Origin: Duncaniella dubosii
GTDB taxonomy: Bacteria > Bacteroidota > Bacteroidia > Bacteroidales > Muribaculaceae
DNA length: 64,000 nt
Assembly: GCF_004803915.1 (NCBI RefSeq)
Contig: NZ_CP039396.1
Span: forward strand, 496,001-560,000
Reading direction: 5' to 3'
The position numbers were made by a program, and so were the translations under genes. Positions 26,076 to 35,246 of the stretch are shown here, piece after piece. Below the pieces are notes generated by a model that was given only the letters and a program-made list of their open reading frames with translations, was not told the origin of the DNA and did no database searches. Every line of letters starts with the position of its first letter. Within the stretch, counting starts at the first letter, position 1.

Positions 26076-28109
26076 TTATGCACCGAGGAACTTGTCGACA
26101 AGTCCCTTGACATGAGCGGCGGTGAAGCCAAACTTCTCGTCAAGCACCTTGTAGGGGGCAGATGCGCCGAAGTGGTCAAGACCGAACACCATGCCGTCGG
26201 CACCCACGATTTCGCGGAGGGTCGAGGGAAGGCCTGCGGTCAGACCGAAAGCGGGAACGCCGGGAGTCATGACCGACTTGCGGTAGTCGGCATCCTGAAG
26301 GAAGAAGAGACCGAGCGAGGGAACTGACACGACGCGGGCTTTCTTGCCTTCGGCAGCAAGCTTCTCGGCAACTTCGCAGAGGAGCGATACTTCCGAACCG
26401 TTTGCGACGAGAATCACATCGGGGTTTTCAACTTCGACAACGGTGTAACCGCCCTTGCGGCATCCGGCGTTCGCCTCGGCAAAGCGGTCGCCTGAAGCAG
26501 CGGGAAGGTCGGGGAGGTTCTGGCGTGAAAGCACGAGAGCCGAGGGAGTCTTGAAGTTCTCCATTGCCATCGCCCAAGCTACGGAAGTCTCGGCAGCGTC
26601 GGCCGGACGGAGCACAAGCATCGAAGGCTCGCCGTTGAAGTTGCGGAGCTCTTCCATGAGACGGAGCTGTGCTTCCTGCTCGACGGGTTCGTGGGTCGGG
26701 CCGTCCTCACCTACGCGGAATGCGTCGTGAGTCCAGATATACTTCACGGGGAGCTCCATGAGAGCAGCCATGCGGACTGCGGGCTTCATGTAGTCGCTGA
26801 ACACAAAGAATGTGCCACATGCGCCGATCACACCTCCGTGGAGTGCGATACCGTTCATCACGGCGGCCATTGTGAGCTCCGATACACCTGCGTGGAGGAA
26901 TGCACCCGAGAAGTCACCGTTGGTAAACGGATGTGTCTTCTTGAGGAATGCGTCGGTCTTGTCGGAGTTTGCGAGGTCGGCTGAAGAAACAATCATGTTG
27001 TTGACCTTCTCGGCAAGCACACCGAGGACATCGGCCGAAGCCTGACGCGACGCGATGTTAGGCTTGTGGGGGATGGCTCTCCAGTCGATTTCAGGAAGCT
27101 CGTTGTTGAGGAATGTGTGGAGTTCCTTGGCAAGCTCGGGATTTGCGGCTTCCCATGCGGCCTGTTCGGCACGCTTTGCCTTTACGATTTCGCGAAGCTC
27201 TGCGCGACGGGCATCGTAGAGAGCCTTGACATCGTCGAAAATAACCCAAGGATTTTCGGGATCAGCGCCGAGGTTTTTCATTGTAGCGGCATAGTCTGCG
27301 CCTGATGCGCTAAGAGGCTGACCGTGGGTAGAGCACTGTCCTTCGAAGTTAGAGCCGTCAGCTTTGACGACGCCCTTGCCCATGACAGTGTGGCCGATGA
27401 TGAGAGTCGGACGCTGCTTTTCGCCCTGTGCGGCCACGATAGCTTCGGCGATTTCCTTGGGGTCATTGCCGTTGATTTCAATCACGTTCCAGTTCCAAGC
27501 GCGGTATTTAGAAGCCACATCCTCGCAGTCGACCGCATCGACCATTGTTGAAAGCTGCACACGGTTGCTGTCGTAGAACATGATGAGGTTGTGGAGACCG
27601 AGGAATCCGGCGAGACGGCCGGCGCCCTGCGAGATTTCTTCCTGAATGCCGCCGTCGGAAATGAAAGCGTAGGTCTTGTGGCTCATCCACTCGCCGAAAC
27701 GAGCGGTCATGAAACGCTCGGCGATCGCACATCCCACAGCCATTGTATGGCCTTGTCCGAGAGGGCCGGAAGTGTTTTCAACACCGCGCTCGGGATGAAG
27801 CTCGGGGTGACCGGGAGTCGGAGAGCCCCACTGACGGAACTGTTCAAGCTCGGCCATTGTGTAGTGTCCGAAGAGCGCGAGCACGCTGTAGAGCATGGGG
27901 GACATGTGACCGGGATCAAGGAAGAAACGGTCACGGCCAAGCCACTTGCCGTCGTCGGGGTCGGTAATAAGGAATTGCGAGTAGAGCACATTTACAAAGT
28001 CAGCGCCGCCCATGGCGCCACCGGGATGACCGGATTTTGCTTTTTCAACCATCGAGGCAGCGAGAATACGGATATTGTCGGCTGCGCGGTTAATTGCTGT
28101 CAGATTCAT
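26076..28109 (-). CDS. tkt: Transketolase
   Basis: A 677-residue thiamine diphosphate enzyme of the pentose phosphate pathway that moves two-carbon units between sugar phosphates. The start at 28109 (MNLTAINRAADNIRILAASM) is chosen; an in-frame upstream ATG at 28244 would add 45 unrelated residues across the promoter. Family motifs present: 'KSGHPGGAMGGADF', 'DPGHMSPMLYS', 'GPLGQGHTMAVGCAIAE', 'DGGIQEEISQG' (the ThDP-binding region), and 'DGPTHEPVEQ' in the pyrimidine domain. Length is normal. It is monocistronic, with its own terminator. Confidence 0.97.
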   Translation of the reverse strand: MNLTAINRAADNIRILAASMVEKAKSGHPGGAMGGADFVNVLYSQFLITDPDDGKWLGRDRFFLDPGHMSPMLYSVLALFGHYTMAELEQFRQWGSPTPGHPELHPERGVENTSGPLGQGHTMAVGCAIAERFMTARFGEWMSHKTYAFISDGGIQEEISQGAGRLAGFLGLHNLIMFYDSNRVQLSTMVDAVDCEDVASKYRAWNWNVIEINGNDPKEIAEAIVAAQGEKQRPTLIIGHTVMGKGVVKADGSNFEGQCSTHGQPLSASGADYAATMKNLGADPENPWVIFDDVKALYDARRAELREIVKAKRAEQAAWEAANPELAKELHTFLNNELPEIDWRAIPHKPNIASRQASADVLGVLAEKVNNMIVSSADLANSDKTDAFLKKTHPFTNGDFSGAFLHAGVSELTMAAVMNGIALHGGVIGACGTFFVFSDYMKPAVRMAALMELPVKYIWTHDAFRVGEDGPTHEPVEQEAQLRLMEELRNFNGEPSMLVLRPADAAETSVAWAMAMENFKTPSALVLSRQNLPDLPAASGDRFAEANAGCRKGGYTVVEVENPDVILVANGSEVSLLCEVAEKLAAEGKKARVVSVPSLGLFFLQDADYRKSVMTPGVPAFGLTAGLPSTLREIVGADGMVFGLDHFGASAPYKVLDEKFGFTAAHVKGLVDKFLGA

Positions 28110-28178
28110 GGGGTTAATTATATTGTTAAAATCATTTAAGTTTATACATGAAGACTTTTCGGTATGCAGAGAGTAGTG

Positions 28179-28186
28179 CAAATATA
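28179..28186 (-). promoter_or_regulatory. Candidate -7 element of tkt
   Basis: TATATTTG on the minus strand, about 70 nt upstream of the tkt start. No clear -33. Confidence 0.45.
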
Positions 28187-28409
28187 CAAATATTCGCTGA
28201 AATAACAGAAGAAAACCGTCAATATGATATAAATAAGAATCCATTTGAGATATTCACGGACAATAAAAACGAATTCCCTGTCGTGATGACAAGGAATTCG
28301 ACACACAATAGTAACAAATAATAGATGCACCGCTTTTCACAAAGAGGATTATCACCTATGTCTTGATCCCGTGCGTAGATTTGACGGAATCATATTTTTC
28401 AGCCTGAAC

Positions 28410-28512
28410 GCTTCCACGGCATTGCGTGAAACGGCAATGGGGAGGGGGCTTCGGACAGCGACATGAAAATGCGCGAATCCTATATGCTCGTTTAGTTGAA
28501 GCCCCCTGAAAA
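28410..28512. repeat. Structured non-coding segment with nested inverted repeats
   Basis: CATTGCGT-GAA-ACGGCAATG (around 28419-28438) forms a tight hairpin. It is followed by GGGGGCTTC (about 28445-28453) matched 45-50 nt later by GAAGCCCCC, after which comes TGAAAAAAG. The G/C content is higher than in the surrounding intergenic DNA. It could be a dispersed non-coding repeat or a structured RNA; I cannot tell which. Confidence 0.4.
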
Positions 28513-29163
28513 AAGAGAGACGCCGGAGCAGCGAGCATCCCTGCATCTGCCTTCGGTGTCACACGGACACACGTCAAGGCTAATACGGACATCTCATCAG
28601 AAAATTTCGTTGGTGAACAAGCATGACAATCCTTTTCCCGTGGAGAGATAAGCGCATTTTACAGAAGTCCGCCGCTACTTCCGGCAAGCACGGAGGCAGG
28701 GAGAAGCGACTCGAACGCCATAAAAATCTTCATGCGAAGCAAGAAGGTGAATTGATAAATAAGAACTGAGCCGGACTCGCCGGTGGAATTGTCAGGGCAT
28801 AGTAAATGAGAGGAAGTAGATTGGAGATCCGCACAATCCTCTTGATGGCGGAATGGATCGTTTCAGTAGAGTCGAGCAGAGTAGATTAGAGCTGCATTTA
28901 ATTAGAGCTATATTTACATGTAGATAGTGATCAGCTTTTGCGTTTTTATGTTCAGCGGTTTGGAGATTGATGTTTTTATAAAAAATCGTTCTTTTTCCAA
29001 TGGATGGCCACTCGCCGGCACATATCCCCGCCGGAAAATGGACAGCCAATGGGCGAACGTTGACAAAATAGCGACACAAAAGTAAAAAATGTTGACGAAT
29101 TGACAACAATTTTAGCCGATAAATTTTTCAAAAAAATGCGCTTACAGTGTGCCTCAATGCCTT

Positions 29164-29198
29164 TTTGAAGAAAAAACACGAAATTTAAGTTACTTTTG
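29164..29198 (+). promoter_or_regulatory. Candidate promoter of the sugar transporter gene
   Basis: TTTG (29164-29167), a 23-bp gap and TACTTTTG (29191-29198). The gap is slightly long for the consensus. It would give a leader of about 220 nt. Confidence 0.5.
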
Positions 29199-29426
29199 AG
29201 CTACTTTTTCCATTCCGGCCTGATTCTGAAAAATCCATTCATTGAAAACAGGGCGAAAAGCATGCCGGAAAACACATTTAATAAACAAAGAAATTCAAAA
29301 AAGAATCATTAACTTTGCTGAAACATAGTTTCAACATTTATGTTGCCCGCTTAAAGTCAAATTTCTAAGATAAAAAATTTTTAAGTTCATAAATCAAACA
29401 AATCTATTCTACCTAAACTAAACGTA

Positions 29427-30806
29427 ATGGAAACGACTCCAAAAAACAATGCACGGATAGTGGCCATAGTCGTGATGTTCTTCATCTACGCCATGATCTC
29501 GTTCGTGACCAATCTTGCAGCCCCGATCGGCACGATATGGGGATATCAGTTCGAAGGCAACTCGGTGCTCGGCATGATGGGCAACATGATGAACTTCCTT
29601 GCCTATCTGTTTATGGGAATCCCGGCCGGCAACATGCTCGTGCGCATCGGCTACAAAAAAACAGCCCTATGGGCGCTCGCAGTCGGCGTTGTCGGACTCT
29701 TTGTACAGTTCCTTTCGAGCATCGTCGGGACAGAGACTGTAGTTACAACATTCTCGTCGACTAATGCAGAAGGAATCGCGACTTCATTCCCGATTACCCT
29801 CAACTTCTTCATCTATCTCCTCGGTGCGTTCATCTGCGGTTTCTGTGTCTGCATGCTCAACACCGTGGTCAACCCGATGCTCAACCTTCTCGGCGGCGGA
29901 GGCAACCGTGGCAACCAGCTCCTGCAGTTCGGCGGCGCACTCAACTCTCTTTCCGGCACTCTGACACCTCTCTTCGTGGGTATGCTTATCGGTGTGCTCA
30001 GCAAGCAGACTCAGATCGGAGCTGTCAATCCTCTGCTCTTCCTCGGCATAGGCATCTTTGCTGTCGCATTCATCATTCTCAGCTTTGTTTCCATACCCGA
30101 GCCTAATCTCAGCAATGGACGAAAGATAAAATACAGCCACTCCCCTTGGAATTTCCGCCATACGGTGCTCGGCGTTATCGGTATCTTCTTCTATGTAGGT
30201 ATTGAAATCGGCATACCCGGCACACTTAACTTCTATCTCGCCGACCAGAGCGCCAACGGCGCGGGCGTCGAGGGACAGGCTTCGGCCATTGCAGGCGCAA
30301 TTGTCGCCGTCTATTGGCTTTTCATGCTTGTCGGACGTACGCTGTCGGGCTTTATCAGCGGTTCTGTATCGTCGCGCAGCCAGCTCATCGCAGTTTCGTC
30401 AACAGCCATCATCCTTATTATCCTTGCTATTTTCATCCCGAAGACCACCACATTCCCTGTGCCCGAGTTCCTCTATGAAGGTGGTGCACAAGTGCCTGTG
30501 AGCGCGTTCCTGCTAATCCTTTGCGGTCTGTGCACATCCATCATGTGGGGTGGCATATTCAACCTCGCAGTCGAAGGTCTCGGTAAATACACCGCTCAGG
30601 CGTCGGGTATTTTCATGATGATGGTGGTCGGCGGCGTGATGCCTCTTATCCAGAACGCCATTGCCAAAGCAAGCGGATATATGACTTCATATTGGCTTGT
30701 AGTAGCAATGCTTGCATATCTGCTCTATTACGGTCTTATCGGCAGCAAGAATGTCAATACGGCTATCCCTGTTAGCGAAGACACTCCCGATGCTCTGGAT
30801 CTCTGA
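29427..30806 (+). CDS. Sugar MFS transporter, FHS (fucose/glucose/galactose permease) type
   Basis: A 459-residue inner-membrane protein with about twelve hydrophobic helices. It begins 'VAIVVMFFIYAMISFVTNLAAPIG', and has an early 'MGIPAGNMLVRIGYKKTAL' loop, the typical cytoplasmic MFS motif, and 'NPMLNLLGGGGNRGNQLLQFGGALNSLS', typical of the FucP/GluP family. It probably imports a monosaccharide with protons. The exact sugar is not determinable; no catabolic genes are adjacent. It is followed by a strong terminator. Confidence 0.87.
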   Translation: METTPKNNARIVAIVVMFFIYAMISFVTNLAAPIGTIWGYQFEGNSVLGMMGNMMNFLAYLFMGIPAGNMLVRIGYKKTALWALAVGVVGLFVQFLSSIVGTETVVTTFSSTNAEGIATSFPITLNFFIYLLGAFICGFCVCMLNTVVNPMLNLLGGGGNRGNQLLQFGGALNSLSGTLTPLFVGMLIGVLSKQTQIGAVNPLLFLGIGIFAVAFIILSFVSIPEPNLSNGRKIKYSHSPWNFRHTVLGVIGIFFYVGIEIGIPGTLNFYLADQSANGAGVEGQASAIAGAIVAVYWLFMLVGRTLSGFISGSVSSRSQLIAVSSTAIILIILAIFIPKTTTFPVPEFLYEGGAQVPVSAFLLILCGLCTSIMWGGIFNLAVEGLGKYTAQASGIFMMMVVGGVMPLIQNAIAKASGYMTSYWLVVAMLAYLLYYGLIGSKNVNTAIPVSEDTPDALDL

Positions 30807-30884
30807 CATCATGCACGAAAATCTCATACAAGCACTCCATACAATATCTTAAATTAACGATAAGATATTTCATCCCTACAGACA

Positions 30885-30931
30885 AACGGTCGCCTTGCCC
30901 ATCTGATGACGGACAAGGCGACCGAATTTTA
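30885..30931 (+). terminator. Terminator after the sugar transporter gene
   Basis: CGGTCGCCTTG (30887-30897) / CAAGGCGACCG (30914-30924) followed by AATTTTAT. A second weaker perfect repeat, AATATCTTA / TAAGATATT, lies just before it (30843-30869). Confidence 0.88.
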
Positions 30932-30954
30932 TATACAATTCATGCCACACAGGC

Positions 30955-31236
30955 TCAATTGACACCTTCGTCAAGCGGACTTCGACACGGCGGAGCTTCC
31001 GTCCGGCGATGGCTGACCTTTTTACGCCGTGATGGCTTTACGGCAGCACTGTCGGCTTTGAGACCAGCGGAAACGGTATCAGATATGGCTATTGTATCGA
31101 CACTGCATACAGAAGGTGGAGTGACAGTCTGCTGTGTTGCCAAAGCATTTCTGACAACGAGATATAGCGTCAGCAATCCCAACACTATTATGAGAACGAA
31201 GAGACCTCTGCGCTCACCGGCGGTGAATCGAGCCAT
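30955..31236 (-). CDS. Small single-pass membrane protein, unknown
   Basis: A 93-residue protein with one hydrophobic helix (residues about 12-30, 'LFVLIIVLGLLTLYLVV') after a short charged start (MARFTAGERRG), then a polar tail of Thr, Ser and basic residues (PSRRKKVSHRR). It looks like a conserved small Bacteroidales membrane protein rather than chance coding, but no function is known to me. It is downstream of the alpha operon on the same strand, beyond the rplQ terminator. Confidence 0.6.
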   Translation of the reverse strand: MARFTAGERRGLFVLIIVLGLLTLYLVVRNALATQQTVTPPSVCSVDTIAISDTVSAGLKADSAAVKPSRRKKVSHRRTEAPPCRSPLDEGVN

Positions 31237-31372
31237 AATACATTAATCTTCTAACTTATAAATCTGTTATGTTTATCCGTCAACGAATCTGTCAAGTGAT
31301 ATTAAGCATCTGAAAGACATGGTATCTATCATTGATTACCGATTGGGTCAATCCTTTCAGGCATCCCTATAA

Positions 31373-31417
31373 AAAGAAATCATCGCCGGAATCCTGAGGA
31401 ATCCGACGATGATTTTC
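31373..31417 (-). terminator. Terminator of the ribosomal/rpoA cluster
   Basis: Arms AAATCATCGCCGGA (31378-31391) and TCCGACGATGATTT (31402-31415) with one mismatch, followed on the minus strand by CTTTTTA. It ends transcription after rplQ. Confidence 0.85.
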
Positions 31418-31448
31418 ATTTATTCTGTGATATATCTTGCGAAGAAGA

Positions 31449-31952
31449 TTATTCAGCGACGGGTGCTTCAGTTGCAGGTGCTTCAGCGTTGGGAGCTTCT
31501 GCAGCAGGAGCTTCAGCAGCGTTAGCCTTTCCGCCACGACGTGAACGACGGGTGCGGGTTGACTTCTTGGCGCCGTTGTCCTTAAGCATGTTTTCGTTGT
31601 AGTCAACGAGTTCGATGAAGCAAGTCTTGGCGTTGTCACCGAGACGGTTGCCAGTCTTAAGGATGCGGGTGTAACCACCGGGGCGGTTAGCAATCTTCTG
31701 AGCGATTTCGCGGAAGAGTTCAGTCACGGCCTCTTTGTTCTGAAGGTGAGCGAAGACGAGGCGACGGTTGGGAGTGCTGTCTTCCTTAGCGCGGTTGATG
31801 AGGGGCTCAGCATAGACGCGGAGTGCCTTGGCCTTGGCGAGAGTGGTGAAGATGCGCTTGTGCATGATCAGCGAAATCGTCATGTTGGCGAGCAGAGCGT
31901 CGCGATGAGCCTTCTTGCGACTGAGGTGATTGAATTTTTTATTGTGTCTCAT
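31449..31952 (-). CDS. rplQ: 50S ribosomal protein L17 with Ala/Glu/Pro tail
   Basis: A 167-residue L17, last gene of the alpha operon. The core (residues 1 to about 125, starting [24 protein letters not shown]) is canonical. After a basic stretch ([11 protein letters not shown]) the C-terminus carries a low-complexity extension made of AEAP/ATEAP-like repeats, about 30 residues long. Such tails are common on Bacteroidota L17 and probably protrude from the ribosome. It starts 8 nt after the rpoA stop. Confidence 0.97.
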   Translation of the reverse strand: MRHNKKFNHLSRKKAHRDALLANMTISLIMHKRIFTTLAKAKALRVYAEPLINRAKEDSTPNRRLVFAHLQNKEAVTELFREIAQKIANRPGGYTRILKTGNRLGDNAKTCFIELVDYNENMLKDNGAKKSTRTRRSRRGGKANAAEAPAAEAPNAEAPATEAPVAE

Positions 31953-31960
31953 CGTTATAA

Positions 31961-32953
31961 TTACTCTTTATCAAGTTTATATTTTGAAATGTCCATTCCG
32001 AACGACAAATTGAGGTTGGCAAGGAGCTCATCGAGTTCGGTGAGTGACTTCTTACCGAAGTTACGGAATTTCAGGAGGTCGGTCTTGTTAAAGACCACCA
32101 GTTCACCAAGGGTCTCGACCTCGGCGCTCTTGAGGCAGTTGAGTGCGCGGACAGAAAGATCCATATCCACGAGCTTGCTCTTGAGAAGCTGTCGCATGTG
32201 GAGCACTTCTTCATCAAATTCCTCTTCACCGTCAGTCTCGTCCGTTTCAAGAGTAATCTTTTCATCGGAGAAGAGCATGAAGTGATAGATGAGGATTTTG
32301 GCTGCTTCCTTAAGAGCATCCTTCGGAAGGATAGATCCGTCGGTTGTGATTTCAAGGGTGAGCTTGTCGTAGTCGGTCTTCTGATCGACACGGAAGTTCT
32401 CCACTGTATATTTCACGTTCTGGATCGGGGTGTAGATAGAGTCGATAGCGAGGACATCAATAGCATCGTTTGCATTGCGGTTTTCCTCGGCGGGAACCCA
32501 ACCACGCCCTTTGTTGATGGTGAGATCAATAGTGAAGCTGGCGCTCGGATCCAAATGACAGATCACAAGGTCAGGATTGAGGACTTCGAATCCTGTAAGA
32601 CCTTTGCTAATGTCACCGGCTGTGAACTCTTCCTGACCTGACACAGTGATGGTAGCCTTTTCAAAGTCGGTATCTTCAACCGTCTGCTTAAGGTTGACTT
32701 TTTTGAGGTTAAGAATGATGTTTGTGACATCTTCCTTTACGCCGGGGATAGTGTCAAACTCGTGTCTTACGCCGTCGATGCGAATCGACGAAATAGCAAA
32801 ACCTTCGAGCGAGGAGAGGAGAATGCGACGCAGGGCGTTGCCAATGGTTATACCATATCCCGGTTCCAATGGCTTAAACTCAAATTTACCGAATTGATTG
32901 TCGGCTTCCAACATGAGGACTTTGTCGGGTTTCTGGAATGCTAATATAGCCAT
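31961..32953 (-). CDS. rpoA: DNA-directed RNA polymerase subunit alpha
   Basis: 330 residues. The N-terminal domain (about 1-230) assembles the polymerase ('[28 protein letters not shown]' region). The C-terminal domain ('[19 protein letters not shown]...[19 protein letters not shown]' region) contacts promoters and activators. A linker rich in acidic residues separates them. Normal length, between rpsD and rplQ as in most bacteria. Confidence 0.98.
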   Translation of the reverse strand: MAILAFQKPDKVLMLEADNQFGKFEFKPLEPGYGITIGNALRRILLSSLEGFAISSIRIDGVRHEFDTIPGVKEDVTNIILNLKKVNLKQTVEDTDFEKATITVSGQEEFTAGDISKGLTGFEVLNPDLVICHLDPSASFTIDLTINKGRGWVPAEENRNANDAIDVLAIDSIYTPIQNVKYTVENFRVDQKTDYDKLTLEITTDGSILPKDALKEAAKILIYHFMLFSDEKITLETDETDGEEEFDEEVLHMRQLLKSKLVDMDLSVRALNCLKSAEVETLGELVVFNKTDLLKFRNFGKKSLTELDELLANLNLSFGMDISKYKLDKE

Positions 32954-32970
32954 GGATCTTAATTTAATGA

Positions 32971-33576
32971 TTATTTAGAATACAACTCGACGATAAGCTG
33001 CTCTTTGATGTTCTCAGGGATATCTTCACGGGCGGGAACGTGGAGGAACTTACCGGCCTTAAGGCTTTCGTCCCATTCCAGCCAAGGATATTTGCTGTGA
33101 TTGAAACCGGCGAGTGCGTCGGCAATTACTTCGAGAGACTTTGATTTTTCGCGGACACCGATAACGTCGCCGGGCTTAACTGCGTAAGATGCGATGTTTA
33201 CGACCTTGCCGTTAACGACGATGTGGCGGTGGAGTACGAGCTGGCGGGCTGCTGCACGGGTGGGAGCGATTCCGAGACGATAAACTACGTTGTCGAGACG
33301 GCCTTCAAGAAGCTGAAGGAGGATCTCACCGGTGATACCCTTAGCGCGCGATGCCTTGTCGAAAAGGTTGTGGAACTGCTTTTCAAGCACGCCATAGGTG
33401 TATTTAGCCTTCTGCTTTTCGCGAAGCTGGACACCGTATTCAGAAGTTTTTCTTCTCTTGTTGAGTCCGTGCTGGCCCGGGGGATAGTTTTTCTTGGCGA
33501 GGACTTTATCTTCACCGAAGATGGGTTCGCCAAATTTACGGGCGATTTTGGTGCGGGGACCTGTGTATCTTGCCAT
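32971..33576 (-). CDS. rpsD: 30S ribosomal protein S4
   Basis: 201 residues from the ATG at 33576 ([20 protein letters not shown]). An in-frame upstream start at 33654 adds 26 atypical residues and is rejected. The S4 RNA-binding domain is visible ('[27 protein letters not shown]' region). S4 is a primary 16S rRNA binder and in other bacteria represses its own operon. A 303-nt spacer separates it from rpsK, unusually long for this cluster. Confidence 0.97.
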   Translation of the reverse strand: MARYTGPRTKIARKFGEPIFGEDKVLAKKNYPPGQHGLNKRRKTSEYGVQLREKQKAKYTYGVLEKQFHNLFDKASRAKGITGEILLQLLEGRLDNVVYRLGIAPTRAAARQLVLHRHIVVNGKVVNIASYAVKPGDVIGVREKSKSLEVIADALAGFNHSKYPWLEWDESLKAGKFLHVPAREDIPENIKEQLIVELYSK

Positions 33577-33879
33577 TTTTGTGTTTGTTTGAAATTGTCT
33601 GTCTCTGATTCCGTCGCTCCGGCTGCGAGAGACTTTCGTGACAGCCGCGACCATAGAGAGGTGAAAAAAATATGGTCTATTTCACTTATAGCCTGTCGCC
33701 TGATATGTCTGACATCATTTACTGTTCAGAAACCGGGGCGGATTTTTTCAGTGAAATCAGGGACTAATGTAAAATTGATGGATCAAAATTTACTTTTGTG
33801 ATCAGCATTCGGCTGGCTTCTCAATAATCGTAATGAAAGTTAAGAGCGGGAAGCTCCGATGCTGAAAGCGGGAAGCGTA
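33577..33879 (-). other. 303-nt spacer between rpsK and rpsD
   Basis: No gene. On the transcribed strand it contains two copies of GCTTCCCGCT just after rpsK, a hairpin-capable GATCA...TGATC segment (about 33781-33803), and A/T-rich sequence before rpsD. It could be a regulatory leader for rpsD-rpoA-rplQ, since S4 often regulates its operon, but this is inference. Confidence 0.5.
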
Positions 33880-34269
33880 TTATACGCGACGACGCTTGGG
33901 AGGACGGCATCCGTTGTGGGGAAGCGGAGTTACGTCAACGATTTCAGTAACTTCGATGCCTGCACCGTGAACTGTACGGATAGCTGATTCGCGACCGTTA
34001 CCGGGACCCTTTACATAAGCCTTCACTTTGCGGAGGCCGAGGTCATAGGCAACTTTCGCACAGTCCTGAGCTGCCATCTGAGCAGCGTAGGGAGTGTTCT
34101 TCTTAGAGCCACGGAATCCCATCTTGCCTGCAGAGGACCATGAGATAACCTGACCTTCAGAGTTGGCTAAGCACACAATAATGTTGTTGAAAGACGAGTG
34201 AACGTGAAGCTGACCGGCGGCGTCGACCTTAACGTTTCTTTTCTTAGCTGCGACTGTCTTTTTTGCCAT
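33880..34269 (-). CDS. rpsK: 30S ribosomal protein S11
   Basis: 129 residues with the canonical C-terminus '[19 protein letters not shown]'-like ending (here [18 protein letters not shown]) and '[20 protein letters not shown]'. Component of the 30S platform near the Shine-Dalgarno helix. It starts 9 nt after rpsM. Confidence 0.98.
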   Translation of the reverse strand: MAKKTVAAKKRNVKVDAAGQLHVHSSFNNIIVCLANSEGQVISWSSAGKMGFRGSKKNTPYAAQMAAQDCAKVAYDLGLRKVKAYVKGPGNGRESAIRTVHGAGIEVTEIVDVTPLPHNGCRPPKRRRV

Positions 34270-34278
34270 GTTGATTTA

Positions 34279-34659
34279 TTATTTAGTAGCTTTTTTCTTG
34301 TTAGCAACAGTTTTCTTGCGACCCTTGCGAGTACGGGCGTTGTTCTTAGTGCTCTGGCCACGCACGGGAAGACCGTTACGATGACGGATGCCACGGTAGC
34401 AACCGATGTCCATGAGACGCTTGATGTTGAGCTGGATTTCGCTGCGAAGGTCACCCTCCACCTTGTAATCGCTGCCGATTACTTCGCGAACCTTGGCTGC
34501 CTGATCGTCGCTCCAGTCCTTAACCTTGATATTCACGTCAACGCCTGCCTTTCCAAGGATTGTCTTGGCTGCGCTGCGTCCGATACCAAAAATATAGGTC
34601 AGGGCGATTTCACCTCTTTTGTTTTGGGGGAGGTCAACTCCCACGATTCTTACTGCCAT
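34279..34659 (-). CDS. rpsM: 30S ribosomal protein S13
   Basis: 126 residues, with '[20 protein letters not shown]' and the C-terminal '[22 protein letters not shown]' typical of S13, a 30S head protein that contacts the 50S subunit and P-site tRNA. A -7 box lies about 33 nt upstream, so it may head an rpsM-rpsK-rpsD-rpoA-rplQ transcript. Confidence 0.98.
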   Translation of the reverse strand: MAVRIVGVDLPQNKRGEIALTYIFGIGRSAAKTILGKAGVDVNIKVKDWSDDQAAKVREVIGSDYKVEGDLRSEIQLNIKRLMDIGCYRGIRHRNGLPVRGQSTKNNARTRKGRKKTVANKKKATK

Positions 34660-34691
34660 ATAATTATTTGATTACTTGACTAAAATTTTTG

Positions 34692-34699
34692 CAAAGGTA
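34692..34699 (-). promoter_or_regulatory. Candidate internal promoter (-7) before rpsM
   Basis: TACCTTTG on the minus strand, a consensus -7 box placed between rpmJ and rpsM. The -33 is not clear. It would separate the alpha operon from the spc operon. Confidence 0.5.
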
Positions 34700-34792
34700 A
34701 TACTTTTTTGCTGACTGCGAAGCGGTTGAGCGACCATTTAAAACACTTATTAGGAATCATTGAGAAATATTAACTAATAGGAGCCTATAATA

Positions 34793-34818
34793 GAGCTGTC
34801 CGCTTCGCCGGACAGCTC
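34793..34818 (-). terminator. Strong hairpin directly after rpmJ
   Basis: GAGCTGTCCG / CGGACAGCTC, a perfect 10-bp stem with a 6-nt loop, 1 nt past the rpmJ stop. There is no proper T run (TATTATAGG follows), so it may be a weak terminator, a processing site or an mRNA end stabiliser. Confidence 0.6.
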
Positions 34819-34819
34819 A

Positions 34820-34936
34820 TTAGCCTTGACGCTGCTTGTATTTAGGATTTTTCTTGTTGATGACGTAAAGACGTCCCTTGCGGCGCACGATTTTGCTATC
34901 GGGAGTGCGCTTTTTAACAGAAGCTCTTACTTTCAT
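34820..34936 (-). CDS. rpmJ: 50S ribosomal protein L36
   Basis: 38 residues: [20 protein letters not shown], then [18 protein letters not shown]. This is the cysteine-free type of L36 (the zinc-binding CxxC pattern is absent), as usual in Bacteroidota. It lies between infA and rpsM. Confidence 0.96.
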   Translation of the reverse strand: MKVRASVKKRTPDSKIVRRKGRLYVINKKNPKYKQRQG

Positions 34937-34991
34937 TGCTTATCAGTGTATTGAAGATGATTATTGTTTCTTTTGATGATGGATTCCCGGA

Positions 34992-35210
34992 TTATTTATA
35001 ACGGAAAGCGATGCGTCCCTTCGAAAGATCATAGGGTGACATTTCGACTTTCACTTTGTCGCCGGGAAGAATCTTGATGTAGTGCATTCGCATCTTGCCT
35101 GAAATATGGGCTGTGATCTCATGACCGTTTTCAAGCTCGACACGAAACATTGCATTCGATAATGCTTCGACGATAGTGCCGTCAAGTTCGATTGCTGCCT
35201 GTTTTGCCAT
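34992..35210 (-). CDS. infA: Translation initiation factor IF-1
   Basis: 72 residues with the S1-like OB fold: '[20 protein letters not shown]', '[20 protein letters not shown]' and '[20 protein letters not shown]'. It binds the ribosomal A site during initiation. Normal length, 36 nt downstream of map. Confidence 0.98.
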   Translation of the reverse strand: MAKQAAIELDGTIVEALSNAMFRVELENGHEITAHISGKMRMHYIKILPGDKVKVEMSPYDLSKGRIAFRYK

Positions 35211-35246
35211 ATCTTATAGTTTGGTTTCAACAATTGATTTTAAATG

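Larger units (their letters stand above)
28110..29426. other. 1.3-kb stretch without a credible gene
   Basis: Between divergent tkt and the sugar transporter gene. Short open frames (28352-28592 minus, 28792-29179 minus) overlap each other in different frames and have no signal peptide or recognised motif. Positions 28330-28600 are G/C-richer and contain inverted repeats (see separate entry). The right part, 28900-29426, is A/T-rich and holds the promoter and leader of the transporter gene. Confidence 0.65.

Noticed and set aside
28110-28244. Upstream start of transketolase at 28244
   Set aside because: It would translate through the candidate promoter and add 45 residues not found in transketolases.
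28352-28592. Overlapping 64- and 78-codon minus frames in the tkt upstream gap
   Set aside because: Two frames over the same DNA, both over inverted repeats, with no motif; better explained as a structured non-coding element.
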